DNA from: Microcaldota archaeon
GTDB lineage: Archaea > Micrarchaeota > Micrarchaeia > Micrarchaeales > Micrarchaeaceae
DNA: 15,122 bases
NCBI GenBank assembly: GCA_021828345.1
Contig: JAJZJI010000022.1
Location: forward strand, 1-15,122
Reading direction: 5' to 3'
Shown here: positions 1 to 7,502 of the stretch, in pieces
Layout of the letters: the number at the start of each line of letters is the position of its first letter
Position numbering within the stretch: position 1 is the first letter of the stretch
Position numbers and translations under genes: made by a program
Notes under the pieces: model-generated
Databases searched by the model: none
Told to the model about the DNA's origin: nothing
What the model saw: only the letters and a program-made list of their open reading frames with translations

Positions 1-9
1 TTCCGATCT
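1..9. other. Residual Illumina adapter end
   Basis: Bases 1-9 read TTCCGATCT, the exact 3' end of the standard Illumina TruSeq adapter. An exact 9-base match at base 1 is unlikely by chance. These bases are probably untrimmed adapter and not genomic DNA, so real sequence probably begins at base 10. Confidence 0.75.
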
Positions 10-105
10 GTCTGCATAGATAAGGATGCTAAAATAGCAATATTGAGAAACATTTCAAAGCGTTGGAGGCTAACGGGATATGGGCTTTTACCTTCAGGAA
101 AATAA
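1..105 (+). CDS. 3' end of an unidentified protein (partial)
   Basis: Frame 1 is open from the contig edge to TAA at 103-105. After the adapter-derived residues it reads about 31 residues, including RNISKRWRLTGYGLLPSGK just before the stop. The basic and aromatic composition looks protein-like, and the other two plus frames close within the first 50 bases. The start and most of the gene lie outside the contig. I do not recognise the family. A T-run (ctgttttt, about 113-120) follows the stop and could serve as an archaeal T-rich terminator. Confidence 0.45.
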   Translation, partial: FRSVCIDKDAKIAILRNISKRWRLTGYGLLPSGK

Positions 106-177
106 CAAATATCTGTTTTTAAATTAATGACACATGCTTATATACAAAAATAATGCATTAAACATCAAAAACGTTAA

Positions 178-220
178 AAGTAAAAACATAAAAATAAAAA
201 GTGCAGCCATATAGCTGCAT
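178..220 (-). terminator. Hairpin plus T-tract terminator after alba
   Basis: On the minus strand, just after the Alba stop, TGCAGC and GCTGCA (219-214 and 207-202) form a perfect 6-bp stem with a 6-nt loop. T-rich runs follow directly (A-rich on plus, 180-200). This looks like a bacterial intrinsic terminator. Archaeal termination usually needs only the T-tract, so the stem may instead stabilise the mRNA 3' end. Confidence 0.6.
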
Positions 221-228
221 AACCAGAC

Positions 229-537
229 TTATTTTATCAATGTTATCTGTATTGCGCTAACTTTGGAGCGTGTTCCATCCTCATTTACTAATTCTTCAGA
301 AGATGTCTTTATTGCCTTCTCCTTTACATTTGGCAGAAATCTATTGAGCACAATTTCTTTTACGTCTACTGCCCTAGATATTGCATTACCCCGCGCCTTT
401 ATAGTAACCTCTGGCATGCCGCTGTTGAATTGCGTCACCACAGCCAATACGTAGTTCATAGTTGGCTTTTTGCCTATATATACAGTGTTCTCTGGTCCAC
501 GTGTTCCCTCGTTTATTTTATTTGTTTCTTCTGGCAT
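229..537 (-). CDS. albA: DNA/RNA-binding protein Alba
   Basis: This 102-aa protein is Alba, the small dimeric nucleic-acid-binding protein that coats archaeal DNA and also binds RNA. The diagnostic N-terminal segment is present ([19 protein letters not shown], about residues 19-37); K23 and K24 align with the DNA-contacting, acetylatable lysines of Sulfolobus Alba. It continues with [20 protein letters not shown] (44-63), also highly typical. An extra N-terminal tail of about 18 polar residues precedes the fold. The ATG start at 537 is supported by GGTGA exactly 5 nt upstream. The gene is monocistronic, with its own TATA box and a hairpin/T-tract terminator. Identification is secure. Confidence 0.96.
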   Translation of the reverse strand: MPEETNKINEGTRGPENTVYIGKKPTMNYVLAVVTQFNSGMPEVTIKARGNAISRAVDVKEIVLNRFLPNVKEKAIKTSSEELVNEDGTRSKVSAIQITLIK

Positions 538-555
538 TTAGTTCACCCTATGTTT

Positions 556-592
556 AGTTATTAAATATGTCGTAGTATCTATTTATACCTTA
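556..592 (-). promoter_or_regulatory. alba promoter (TATA box)
   Basis: Reading the minus strand, TATAAAT occupies 587-581 with purines just upstream (AGTAAGG), as expected for BRE plus TATA. The usual 25-nt spacing puts transcription start near 556-558, giving a leader of about 20 nt that contains the GGTGA ribosome-binding site. The rest of the 538-673 gap shows no gene. Confidence 0.55.
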
Positions 593-673
593 CTCTAATA
601 AATTGGCGATTTTGTTTTTAAAATAAAAATTACAAATATTAGATGGTTAAAAATGGACGACAAAATAAAATAG

Positions 674-1543
674 TTACGGTTTTTTATTTTTAAAAATCAA
701 TCTGGCGTCAGTATCGGGATCTATATCATAGCCATATTCTTTTATGATATGCAATGGATATGCAATTGAAATATTTCTAAGCAAAAGAAATTCTTTTTCA
801 ATTCCAGAGCGTTTTGCATAGGGAAGTTCAGTATCTATACATTCTGTGGCAACTGTTAGCATATTTTTTACAAATGCTAAATTCTTTTCATGGTCGCTGT
901 TTTGAAGTACATATCTAAGTTCAGATTCAAGCCACTGCATTGTTTTATTGTCTGCAGATAGCGCTTTGCCAAAAGATCTCATAAATTCAGGTGCTGTGGG
1001 ATAAAATACCTTATAAAATATCATTCCGAATGTTTGTGCGTATATATATCTTAATATTAATCCAGAACTTAATATGCGCTCTTCAATAGTATCTAAGTGC
1101 TCCATAAATTCAAGCAATTTTAATGTTCCAACATTTGGTCCGATATCCTGCATCTCCATTCCGTCAATTAAATTTTTTATGGCGCGCATATGTTTCTTTG
1201 AGAGAATCGAAAGCCTCCTAAATCCATCAGAATATCCTCTATCTACATTATAATTATTTTTAGACCATTTCTCATATATCTCGGAAATGGATTTTTCACC
1301 ATAATAAAACTGGTTTAATATATTTGCGACAAAATTCATTTCAAATCGTGTGCCATTGGGTAGTTCCACATAGCCCTTTGAAATAAGTCCTTTTTTTCTT
1401 TTAACGTCTATAAAACTCATGCCCTTTTTAATTGCATATATTGGGTTCTCTTTAATATATTCTACTATATACGGCTTTACCCACTGCGGCAATCTATATT
1501 TTGCTATTGTATTATCCAGCATATAATAAATGTTAAACTTCAC
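674..1543 (-). CDS. Uncharacterised helical protein, 289 aa
   Basis: I do not recognise this protein. It is soluble in appearance, with no signal peptide or clear membrane segment, and looks mostly helical after residue 70. Residues 1-65 form a mixed basic segment. Residues 140-245 contain several amphipathic helices with scattered Glu, Asp and His (EFMEH at 145-149, E154, E206, H218, E234). That pattern might suit a ferritin-like metal-binding bundle, but I cannot assign ligands. The start is GTG at 1543 with GGTG 7 nt upstream (1554-1551); no ATG fits better. It lies 61 nt downstream of the exporter operon on the same strand, so it could be read through from it or have its own promoter in the AT-rich gap. 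Confidence 0.8.
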   Translation of the reverse strand: MKFNIYYMLDNTIAKYRLPQWVKPYIVEYIKENPIYAIKKGMSFIDVKRKKGLISKGYVELPNGTRFEMNFVANILNQFYYGEKSISEIYEKWSKNNYNVDRGYSDGFRRLSILSKKHMRAIKNLIDGMEMQDIGPNVGTLKLLEFMEHLDTIEERILSSGLILRYIYAQTFGMIFYKVFYPTAPEFMRSFGKALSADNKTMQWLESELRYVLQNSDHEKNLAFVKNMLTVATECIDTELPYAKRSGIEKEFLLLRNISIAYPLHIIKEYGYDIDPDTDARLIFKNKKP

Positions 1544-1562
1544 TGTGGTACACCATTAATTG

Positions 1563-1592
1563 CTATTAAATAAAAAAAGAAAAGAATTAAAG
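1563..1592 (-). terminator. T-rich terminator of the exporter operon
   Basis: On the minus strand, shortly after the stop of the COG1361-type gene, there is a long pyrimidine/T-rich stretch (A-rich on plus, 1568-1590, including a run of seven). T-tracts of this kind are sufficient for archaeal RNA polymerase termination. No strong stem is visible. Confidence 0.4.
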
Positions 1593-1604
1593 GCAGAGTG
1601 CTTA

Positions 1605-3284
1605 TTACTTTTTACTATGCGTACCTTTTTGTTGCCTTTTTATTATCCTTCCTCTATATCTATAAACAAATACCACTACAATAACAATTATTATTGCATA
1701 TACTATATAATTAGTGCCCCCTCCATTGTTATTTGTACTAGAGCTCTGTCCTGCACTTGCAAACACTGTAGCATAATAATTGTTTGAACCGTAGAAAACC
1801 TGGTTTGGTGCTCCGTTATTTTGCTTCCACTGTTCATATATTGTTATTGGATATTCGCCTGGATTCCCATTCTGGTCCGTACTAATATAGAATGTCACAT
1901 TTGTAATTTCTCCTGGGTTTAATTGTGATATGTAAGCATTTCCTGCCACTGGACTTAATGGATATATTGATTGGAGCGAAATGGATATCTGAGTTGCAGC
2001 CTCATTTCCTGTATTCTTTATTTTCAATACAATTGGTCCATAAGCATTTCCCGGATATGAATTATCTGTCACATTAGTTATCTGGAAAACTGCAGATTTT
2101 GCTATATTTATAGAGATATTACGCTTTATGCTAGTGGCGTTTGCATAATTTGCTGATGTATAATTAAATTCTACTGGTATAAAACTACTATTTTCGCTTG
2201 AATTCCCATTTGCTGTTATATATAAATTTTCATTTACACTACTGCCTGGCTGAAGCATTCCTATGTAAAATGTGGATGCCGATCCACTTACACTTATTGT
2301 ATTGCTGCTCATGAATGTTGCAATTAAATCTCTTGCAATTCCGCTTCCAGTATTTTGTATATTAATTGTTAACGTCTGATTGCCGCCAGAATATATTTGC
2401 TCCGGTTGCGCATTTACTATGCTTGTAACTATATGTGGCACGCCCAATGCAACGTCTACTGGTACATTAACAGTACCAGTGAAATTTGAAACAGAACCAA
2501 TATATGAAACATATAAAGTTATATTGTGCGTTCCTGATGTTATATTGCTATTTACCAATAGATCAAGAGGTATTTGTTGCGTTGCGCTTGGTGCAGTATC
2601 CCCAAATGTGTACTCATTCTGTCCTATAACCGAAAAATCATTTGTGTTTTTTATTGTTACTGTTATATTTCTAGCAGTTGCGGTTCCAGTATTTGTTGCA
2701 ATCAAATTGGCATCTAATGTACTTCCAGGTATTATATTAGATTGTTGCTGAACATTAAAATTTAGATCCGGTTTTCCATAAATATATACTGTTATCGGTA
2801 TGATTGAACTTCCTGGTAGATTTACACTACTACCACTTGTTGTAGTTTCGTAGTTTGCGACAACATCTATTGTGTATATACCAGATATTAATGTTTTAGG
2901 GATGTGTAATTTATAAATAAATGGATTGCTCCCAATTCCTCCATAGATGCCAGTTCCTATGGAATCTACAAGATATGATTTTGATGGAGATACATTTATC
3001 AGTTCGCTTGAAGACTCAAGCCCTATATTTACATTTGTTAGCTCCTGTGAATAGGAATTAAACAAAGAGAAGCTTAATGTTACATTACTTCCAGCTACAA
3101 CGGGCGTTGGAGATATAGCCACATTTGATACTGATAATGCGCCATCAACGCTACTGCCCGATGTACTCAATGCGCCAGCTGTGGTATTTGCTGAAAATAC
3201 TATGCCACTTAAGACAATCGACAGAAATATACTAATCAGAGTATATTTGAAAATCTTTGTTTGCTCTATTTTTGTAATGTTCAT
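1605..3284 (-). CDS. Membrane-anchored COG1361/CARDB-like extracellular protein
   Basis: A secreted, membrane-anchored protein of about 559 aa. The N-terminus has a basic segment and a hydrophobic helix (about 13-32, ending FSANTT), typical of a signal or anchor sequence. The body is a series of beta-rich segments with phrases such as ITLYVSYIGS, LTINIQNTGSGIARDL and IVLKIKNTGNEAATQISI, the style of COG1361 S-layer-like and CARDB adhesion domains. Asn-x-Ser/Thr sites are abundant, suggesting N-glycosylation outside the cell. A C-terminal helix (NYIVYAIIIVIVVVFVYRYR) and a Lys/Arg-rich tail anchor it. Two ATGs are adjacent (3287 and 3284); the GGTGA at 3293-3289 favours 3284. That site overlaps the permease stop codon, so the two are translationally coupled. 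It probably works with the ABC exporter as an extracytoplasmic partner; this role is inferred from the operon. Confidence 0.85.
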   Translation of the reverse strand: MNITKIEQTKIFKYTLISIFLSIVLSGIVFSANTTAGALSTSGSSVDGALSVSNVAISPTPVVAGSNVTLSFSLFNSYSQELTNVNIGLESSSELINVSPSKSYLVDSIGTGIYGGIGSNPFIYKLHIPKTLISGIYTIDVVANYETTTSGSSVNLPGSSIIPITVYIYGKPDLNFNVQQQSNIIPGSTLDANLIATNTGTATARNITVTIKNTNDFSVIGQNEYTFGDTAPSATQQIPLDLLVNSNITSGTHNITLYVSYIGSVSNFTGTVNVPVDVALGVPHIVTSIVNAQPEQIYSGGNQTLTINIQNTGSGIARDLIATFMSSNTISVSGSASTFYIGMLQPGSSVNENLYITANGNSSENSSFIPVEFNYTSANYANATSIKRNISINIAKSAVFQITNVTDNSYPGNAYGPIVLKIKNTGNEAATQISISLQSIYPLSPVAGNAYISQLNPGEITNVTFYISTDQNGNPGEYPITIYEQWKQNNGAPNQVFYGSNNYYATVFASAGQSSSTNNNGGGTNYIVYAIIIVIVVVFVYRYRGRIIKRQQKGTHSKK

Positions 3285-3292
3285 CATATCAC

Positions 3293-4423
3293 CTAATCAA
3301 CATAATTTTTAAATAATAATGCGCTTGCTATAAGCCCAAATGCTATAAATATCAAAAGTGCCGTTATATCCGTTGTTATTGCTTGTATTGGATAGTAACC
3401 AAGCATCATTACATCACGTATGCCCTGCGTTGCATATGTCATAGGGTCTAGTGTGCTAAATGGTTGTATAAACGAGGGGAGCGATGTAGCAGGAAAGAAT
3501 GCACCTGATAAGAACCACATAGGCAATACTACTACCTGTGCAAGTATTGCATATACCTCTACCTTATTTACTCTGGATGCAATAACCGTTGTTACTCCTG
3601 CAAAGCCTATTGCAACAAGCATAATAAGCAGTATTATCCAAATAAGCCCTAAAACTCCCATTGCTATTGTTGCACCATCGATAAAGCCTATACCAAGTGC
3701 TACTAACATATATATTATTGATTGTATGACTCCAGATATCATTTTACTAAATATAATAGTCTTTTTGTTTATGGGCGCAATATAAAATGATTTGAGAACG
3801 CCCAATTGCCTATCAGCTATTATTGATATGCCGCCTCCAAATACCGTACCAAATGCCGCAACCATTGCGAGTATGCCTCCTACAAGAAATACCTTGTAGC
3901 TGCTTGAGGTTCCATATAATGGCACAACTGCAACATTGGATTCGAGCGCTGCATTACTGTTTTGCTGCTGTAGTATGTTTGTGCTTATGCCAGCATTGTA
4001 TGCTTGCGCAGTCGATTGTATTAGAGGTATAGCTGCCCCAATGTTTGCAAAATTTGAATTTGAGTAATATATCTCAATACTCGGGTTTCCATTGACCTTA
4101 TTTGGAAATGATGGGAGTATTACAAGTACGACGGAGGTTTTTCCCTGTGATAACATATTTATGGCACTAGACTGTGATGTAACCTGCTGCACCTGAAGCG
4201 TTTTACTTGAGGTTAATGCATTTATAAATGATGAGGCTTGTGGGTTGTTTGCATAATTTACTACGGTTATGCCAATGTTAAATGTACTTGCTGAGATGTT
4301 GCCAAAAAAGAATATAATCACGATTGGGAATATAACTGAACGTATAAGATTAGTGCGTAAATTGGCCTTGAATATTATAAGTTCACGGGTCAATAGTGTA
4401 TATGTATCTCCAAAAATCCCCAT
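3293..4423 (-). CDS. ABC-2 type exporter permease
   Basis: Integral membrane subunit of the exporter, about 376 aa. It has the ABC-2 layout: a first membrane helix after a basic N-terminus (NLIRSVIFPIVIIFFFG), then a Ser/Asn/Gln-rich extracytoplasmic domain (about 45-170). About five membrane segments follow, including the region reading LPMWFLSGAFFPATSLPSFI and then the LDPMTYATQGIR stretch, both typical of DrrB/ABC-2 permeases. The first in-frame codon is TTG at 4426, but ATG at 4423 is better placed, 5 nt after GGTAG (4433-4429), so I chose 4423. It follows the ATPase by a few bases and its ribosome-binding site overlaps the ATPase stop, showing tight coupling. The substrate is unknown (drug, lipid or peptide are all possible). 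Confidence 0.92.
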   Translation of the reverse strand: MGIFGDTYTLLTRELIIFKANLRTNLIRSVIFPIVIIFFFGNISASTFNIGITVVNYANNPQASSFINALTSSKTLQVQQVTSQSSAINMLSQGKTSVVLVILPSFPNKVNGNPSIEIYYSNSNFANIGAAIPLIQSTAQAYNAGISTNILQQQNSNAALESNVAVVPLYGTSSSYKVFLVGGILAMVAAFGTVFGGGISIIADRQLGVLKSFYIAPINKKTIIFSKMISGVIQSIIYMLVALGIGFIDGATIAMGVLGLIWIILLIMLVAIGFAGVTTVIASRVNKVEVYAILAQVVVLPMWFLSGAFFPATSLPSFIQPFSTLDPMTYATQGIRDVMMLGYYPIQAITTDITALLIFIAFGLIASALLFKNYVD

Positions 4424-4428
4424 CAATA

Positions 4429-5430
4429 CTACCTTTTTATCATAATATTTGCTCTATCAGAACTCTGCTCTTCAAGCTTGTCACGAATTGAAGATCCTGT
4501 TAATTTTATGAATACATCATCCATAGTGGGCAGTCGTAGGCTTATGGAAGCTATTGGTATTTTTTCTTTGTATATTGCATCAGCAACTTTTGAAACCATC
4601 TTTATGTCGTCTTTTGCGACAAATGCTTCTATCTTTTCATCCTCTACATTAACCTCAAGCTTTAATTTTGTTCTTAGCAGCTTTACTACTTGCTCTACGA
4701 CGCTCGTATCAGCAATTATCTCTATTACGCTGCCCTCAGATACCTGTTTTTTCAATTCTGATGCGGTTCCGCTTGCAACAATTTTTCCATGATCTATTAT
4801 AGCTATTTTGTTGCATAATCTGTCTGCCTCCTCAAGATATTGTGTGGTTAATATGACTGTCACGCCGCGTTTGTTCAAATCATCTATACGTTTCCACATC
4901 TCAACCCTGTTCTGTACATCAAGTCCTGTTGTAGGTTCATCTAATATCAATATTTTTGGTGAGTGTATCATCGATTTTACTAAATATAAACGTCTTTTCA
5001 TACCTCCTGAGAACGATCCCGCCTTTTTATTTGCAAATGCCTCTAAATCAGCCTCTTTTAGCGCATTTTTTATGGCAGATTCCAATACCTCCCCACGTAA
5101 GTGGTATAGTTTTCCAGCAATTTTTAGATTTTCATACGCTGTTAAATCAGAATCAACAATGGTCTCCTGCGTCATAAATCCTATTTTCTCTTTTACCAAC
5201 TCATTGTCCTTTATATTATCAAGTCCGTCTATTATTATAGTACCAGATGTTGGTTTTAGTATGCCTAATACCAAGCTAATTGTCGTGGTCTTCCCCGCAC
5301 CATTGGGCCCTAATAATCCAAAAATCTTTCCTCTTTCTATGTTAAGGTTTACATTATCCACTGCCATAAAGCTTCCAAATGCTTTGATTAAGTTCTTTAT
5401 CTCTATTATGTTATTATCATCCTTACCCAT
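4429..5430 (-). CDS. DrrA-type ABC exporter ATPase
   Basis: Cytoplasmic ATP-binding subunit, about 333 aa from ATG 5430. Walker A is GPNGAGKTT (about 41-49), the Q-loop is GFMTQE, the signature is SFSGGMKRR, and Walker B plus D-loop is ILILDEPTTGLD. The switch position, usually His, is Gln in LTTQYLEEADRLCNKIAIID. That form is typical of the DrrA/daunorubicin-resistance exporter lineage and is not a defect. A C-terminal extension of about 100 residues follows, ending in the usual DDVFIKLTG motif. Upstream starts at 5442 (TTG) and 5439 (ATG) exist; ATG 5430 sits 5 nt after GATGA (5440-5436), a close match to the ribosome-binding pattern used by its neighbours, and avoids overlapping the PadR gene. 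It forms an exporter with the next gene; the direction of transport (efflux) is inferred from subfamily. Confidence 0.95.
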   Translation of the reverse strand: MGKDDNNIIEIKNLIKAFGSFMAVDNVNLNIERGKIFGLLGPNGAGKTTTISLVLGILKPTSGTIIIDGLDNIKDNELVKEKIGFMTQETIVDSDLTAYENLKIAGKLYHLRGEVLESAIKNALKEADLEAFANKKAGSFSGGMKRRLYLVKSMIHSPKILILDEPTTGLDVQNRVEMWKRIDDLNKRGVTVILTTQYLEEADRLCNKIAIIDHGKIVASGTASELKKQVSEGSVIEIIADTSVVEQVVKLLRTKLKLEVNVEDEKIEAFVAKDDIKMVSKVADAIYKEKIPIASISLRLPTMDDVFIKLTGSSIRDKLEEQSSDRANIMIKR

Positions 5431-5431
5431 A

Positions 5432-5803
5432 TTAATCATCAAATGTTTTCATGGCCTCTTTAAAGGCTTTGCTCATCATTAATCTAGTTCTATCTAAAGC
5501 ACTAATGCCAACTTTTGTTATTCTGTAATATTTTTTAGATTTATCGTCCTCAATGATGTGCTGTGCTTTTATATAGCCGCCATTTTCAAGTGCCTGTAGC
5601 GTATTATAAACATTATTTTTAATGTCCTTATTTATAATGAATTTAGGTCCAAATTTTTTAATGTCTTTTAGCAGTAAATATGGATAATAATTACCGCGTT
5701 TTACCATGCTTAATATAACTATTTTAAGTATGCCATTCTTCATATCCTTTGTTATATAATCTTTCATATCCCTGCAATGTGCAAGATGCGCTTTATGTTT
5801 CAT
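5432..5803 (-). CDS. PadR-family transcriptional regulator
   Basis: A 123-aa winged-helix DNA-binding protein of the PadR family. The core runs from MKNGILKIVILSMVKRGNYY through the recognition-helix region KDIKNNVYNTLQALENGGYI, then the wing (IIEDDKSKKYYRITKVG) and a short C-terminal dimerisation helix. A His/Cys-containing N-terminal extension (KHKAHLAHC) precedes the core. ATG 5803 has a weak GTGTA-type site upstream. It is the first gene of the exporter operon and ends 1-2 nt before the ATPase start, so it very likely controls the exporter and itself, as PadR proteins do for linked transporters. The ligand is unknown. Confidence 0.93.
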   Translation of the reverse strand: MKHKAHLAHCRDMKDYITKDMKNGILKIVILSMVKRGNYYPYLLLKDIKKFGPKFIINKDIKNNVYNTLQALENGGYIKAQHIIEDDKSKKYYRITKVGISALDRTRLMMSKAFKEAMKTFDD

Positions 5804-5825
5804 GTTTACACTATTTTAAAAATAA

Positions 5826-5857
5826 ACTATATTAATATTAAACTAAATATATATAAA
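5826..5857 (-). promoter_or_regulatory. PadR/exporter operon promoter with possible operator
   Basis: On the minus strand TTTATATA (5857-5850) is a good TATA box; start would fall near 5827, leaving a leader of about 24 nt before ATG 5803. A perfect 10-bp palindrome, ATATTAATAT (5829-5838), lies between the TATA box and the predicted start, a place where a PadR dimer would block transcription. In such AT-rich DNA the palindrome may be chance. Confidence 0.4.
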
Positions 5858-6021
5858 GCTTTATTAATTTAGCATTTTTATCAATAAAATATAAAATTAA
5901 TGTGCACAATGCAGTTGTTCATATAAAAATTGCCATATATTTTAAATTATGTTAAAAATAGTATGCTATTTAATATTTCAGATAACTTTAATATTGTGGA
6001 AAATGTGAAACGCAACAAAAG

Positions 6022-6073
6022 TTATTTAATACTAAATACTATATTAGAGTATATTTAGGGCGATAAAGTGGTG
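6022..6073 (+). promoter_or_regulatory. Type IV filament operon promoter and Shine-Dalgarno
   Basis: TTATTTAAT (6022-6030), preceded by an A-rich BRE-like stretch, is a plausible TATA box, placing transcription start near 6050. GGTG at 6070-6073 is the ribosome-binding core. It stands 5 nt before codon ATA 6079, the same spacing seen for the TTG-start gene at 9017. The region 5858-6021 is AT-rich and contains no recognisable gene. Confidence 0.4.
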
Positions 6074-6078
6074 TTTAA

Positions 6079-7482
6079 ATAGCGGGAGAGGAAGCAAAAA
6101 CAACTATCGACTCTTTGGTTGATCTTTTAAAGCTCAAAGGAAGAATGGAACTAAATAGCATTGCATCTGAGTTAGGTATCGGCCCTTTGACTGTTGAGAG
6201 CTGGTCTAGAATACTTGAAAAAGGAGGCATTGTAGAGGTAACGTACGAAATGGGAAAAATGTATGTATCCCCATTAAGTATGTCTCCAAAGGATAAAGAA
6301 AACCTAAAAAATAGGGTGGCAATAAATCAAAAAACTGTTACAACTATAGTTGAGGGAAAGACAGAGGAGCTGCATCTGCTCGCGCAAAATCTTGATGACC
6401 TTAAAGTGATTGTACAAAAGGCAAATAGGCTATATACTGAAAAATTGCCCAATATTCAAGCGAAGTTGACGGAAATAAATAATGTATACGTTCAGGTAGA
6501 GCGCGATAAGAATGTTGTTATAGAAATAAAAAATAGTATAGAAAGCGCGTTTAATAACGCTGAAAAACAGATGAATGATATAGTAGATAAAACAAAATAT
6601 TTGGAATCTGATGAGCGTTTGGATAAGCTTAACACTGCAATGAATAATCTAAAGGATCTCTCTACAAAGTCTAAGGAGTATAATGAATTTATAGCAAGCA
6701 TAAATAAAAACAGAGAAAAGGTAATAGCTGACATGAAATCTGATATCGATCAGAGGGCGCGTCAATTAAAAGAGGAGATAGAGAAACAGAGTAAGGATAT
6801 GGTAGAGCAATTGCGTGTGCATGGCGAAGAGAGCAAAAAGTATAATGAGTCTATAGTGGAGCAGACAAAAATTGCCGAAGATCTAATGAAAAAGTTTAAT
6901 GATTTTAGAAAGCAAAAAGATGTGATGGTAAAGAATATAAATCAGTCATTCAAAGACTTTAATGAGCGATACAAAAAGAGTTATGCATCCGTTACAAAAA
7001 ATATGCAACTTTTGGAAGCTCATTCAAATGATTTAAAACTAAGTATAAGTGATGTAAAGCAAAGTTTTGGTTCCGCATCTGTCATATTTGATTTTATAAA
7101 GGATATAGAGGATAGTATAAAGAAAACAGACGCAAGTATAACTGCAATGAAAGATCGTATAGAGGACATACGAAAAGAGTTTAATACATTAAAGAATGAT
7201 AAGAGCAAAACGTTAGTAGAAAAAGATATGTTGCTAAATAAGATGGAGAAGGAGGCAGAGGAGATCGAGGATCAGATAGTTATAGCAAAGGATGCTATAG
7301 ATAAGAATCTTAAGAGTATATTGTCAAATCGTATTCCAGGGTCTCAAAATGATGGTGGGAATACACAAAATCCAAACGCGGCCTCGCAGGATAATACGGG
7401 ACTAAAGCCGCCAGAATCACAAAACATGAATGGCGATATGCCTGGGAATATTCCCTCCCCAACAAATCAGAATCCAAAATAA
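6079..7482 (+). CDS. Winged-helix + coiled-coil protein of the filament operon
   Basis: First gene of the type IV filament operon. The N-terminal 60 residues are winged-helix-like (LKLKGRMELNSIASELGIGP, then VESWSRILEKGGIVEV). Next comes a long charged coiled coil of about 340 residues rich in Lys, Glu, Asp and Asn, and a disordered Asn/Pro/Gln tail. There is no membrane segment, so it should be cytoplasmic. The first standard start codon is TTG 6115, but that would cut into helix 1 and lacks a ribosome-binding site. The frame stays open back to 6079, adding residues AGEEAKTTIDS directly before LVDLLK, and 6079 lies 5 nt after GGTG. The codon at 6079 is ATA, so a non-canonical start or an ATG-to-ATA change is implied; the minimal annotation would be 6115-7482. 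The role in the filament machine is unknown; it may be a regulator or cytoplasmic scaffold. Confidence 0.85.
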   Translation: MAGEEAKTTIDSLVDLLKLKGRMELNSIASELGIGPLTVESWSRILEKGGIVEVTYEMGKMYVSPLSMSPKDKENLKNRVAINQKTVTTIVEGKTEELHLLAQNLDDLKVIVQKANRLYTEKLPNIQAKLTEINNVYVQVERDKNVVIEIKNSIESAFNNAEKQMNDIVDKTKYLESDERLDKLNTAMNNLKDLSTKSKEYNEFIASINKNREKVIADMKSDIDQRARQLKEEIEKQSKDMVEQLRVHGEESKKYNESIVEQTKIAEDLMKKFNDFRKQKDVMVKNINQSFKDFNERYKKSYASVTKNMQLLEAHSNDLKLSISDVKQSFGSASVIFDFIKDIEDSIKKTDASITAMKDRIEDIRKEFNTLKNDKSKTLVEKDMLLNKMEKEAEEIEDQIVIAKDAIDKNLKSILSNRIPGSQNDGGNTQNPNAASQDNTGLKPPESQNMNGDMPGNIPSPTNQNPK

Positions 7483-7502
7483 TATTTAAGGTGTTTTAGA
7501 GG

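Noticed and set aside
15..110. tRNA or structured RNA in the first 110 bases
   Set aside because: No cloverleaf pairing or T-loop consensus was found; the open frame to TAA at 105 explains the stretch better.
4820..4850. Loss of the catalytic switch His in the ABC ATPase as a defect
   Set aside because: Gln at this position (LTTQYLEEAD) is the normal form in the DrrA lineage.
4808..5482. Long open frame (224 codons) on the plus strand opposite the ABC ATPase
   Set aside because: It is antisense to a gene with every ABC motif intact; its translation has no recognisable domain and its openness follows from the codon use of the true gene.
5804..6078. CRISPR leader, origin or small RNA in the divergent intergenic region
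   Set aside because: No repeated units or strong stems; only AT-rich sequence with two divergent promoters.
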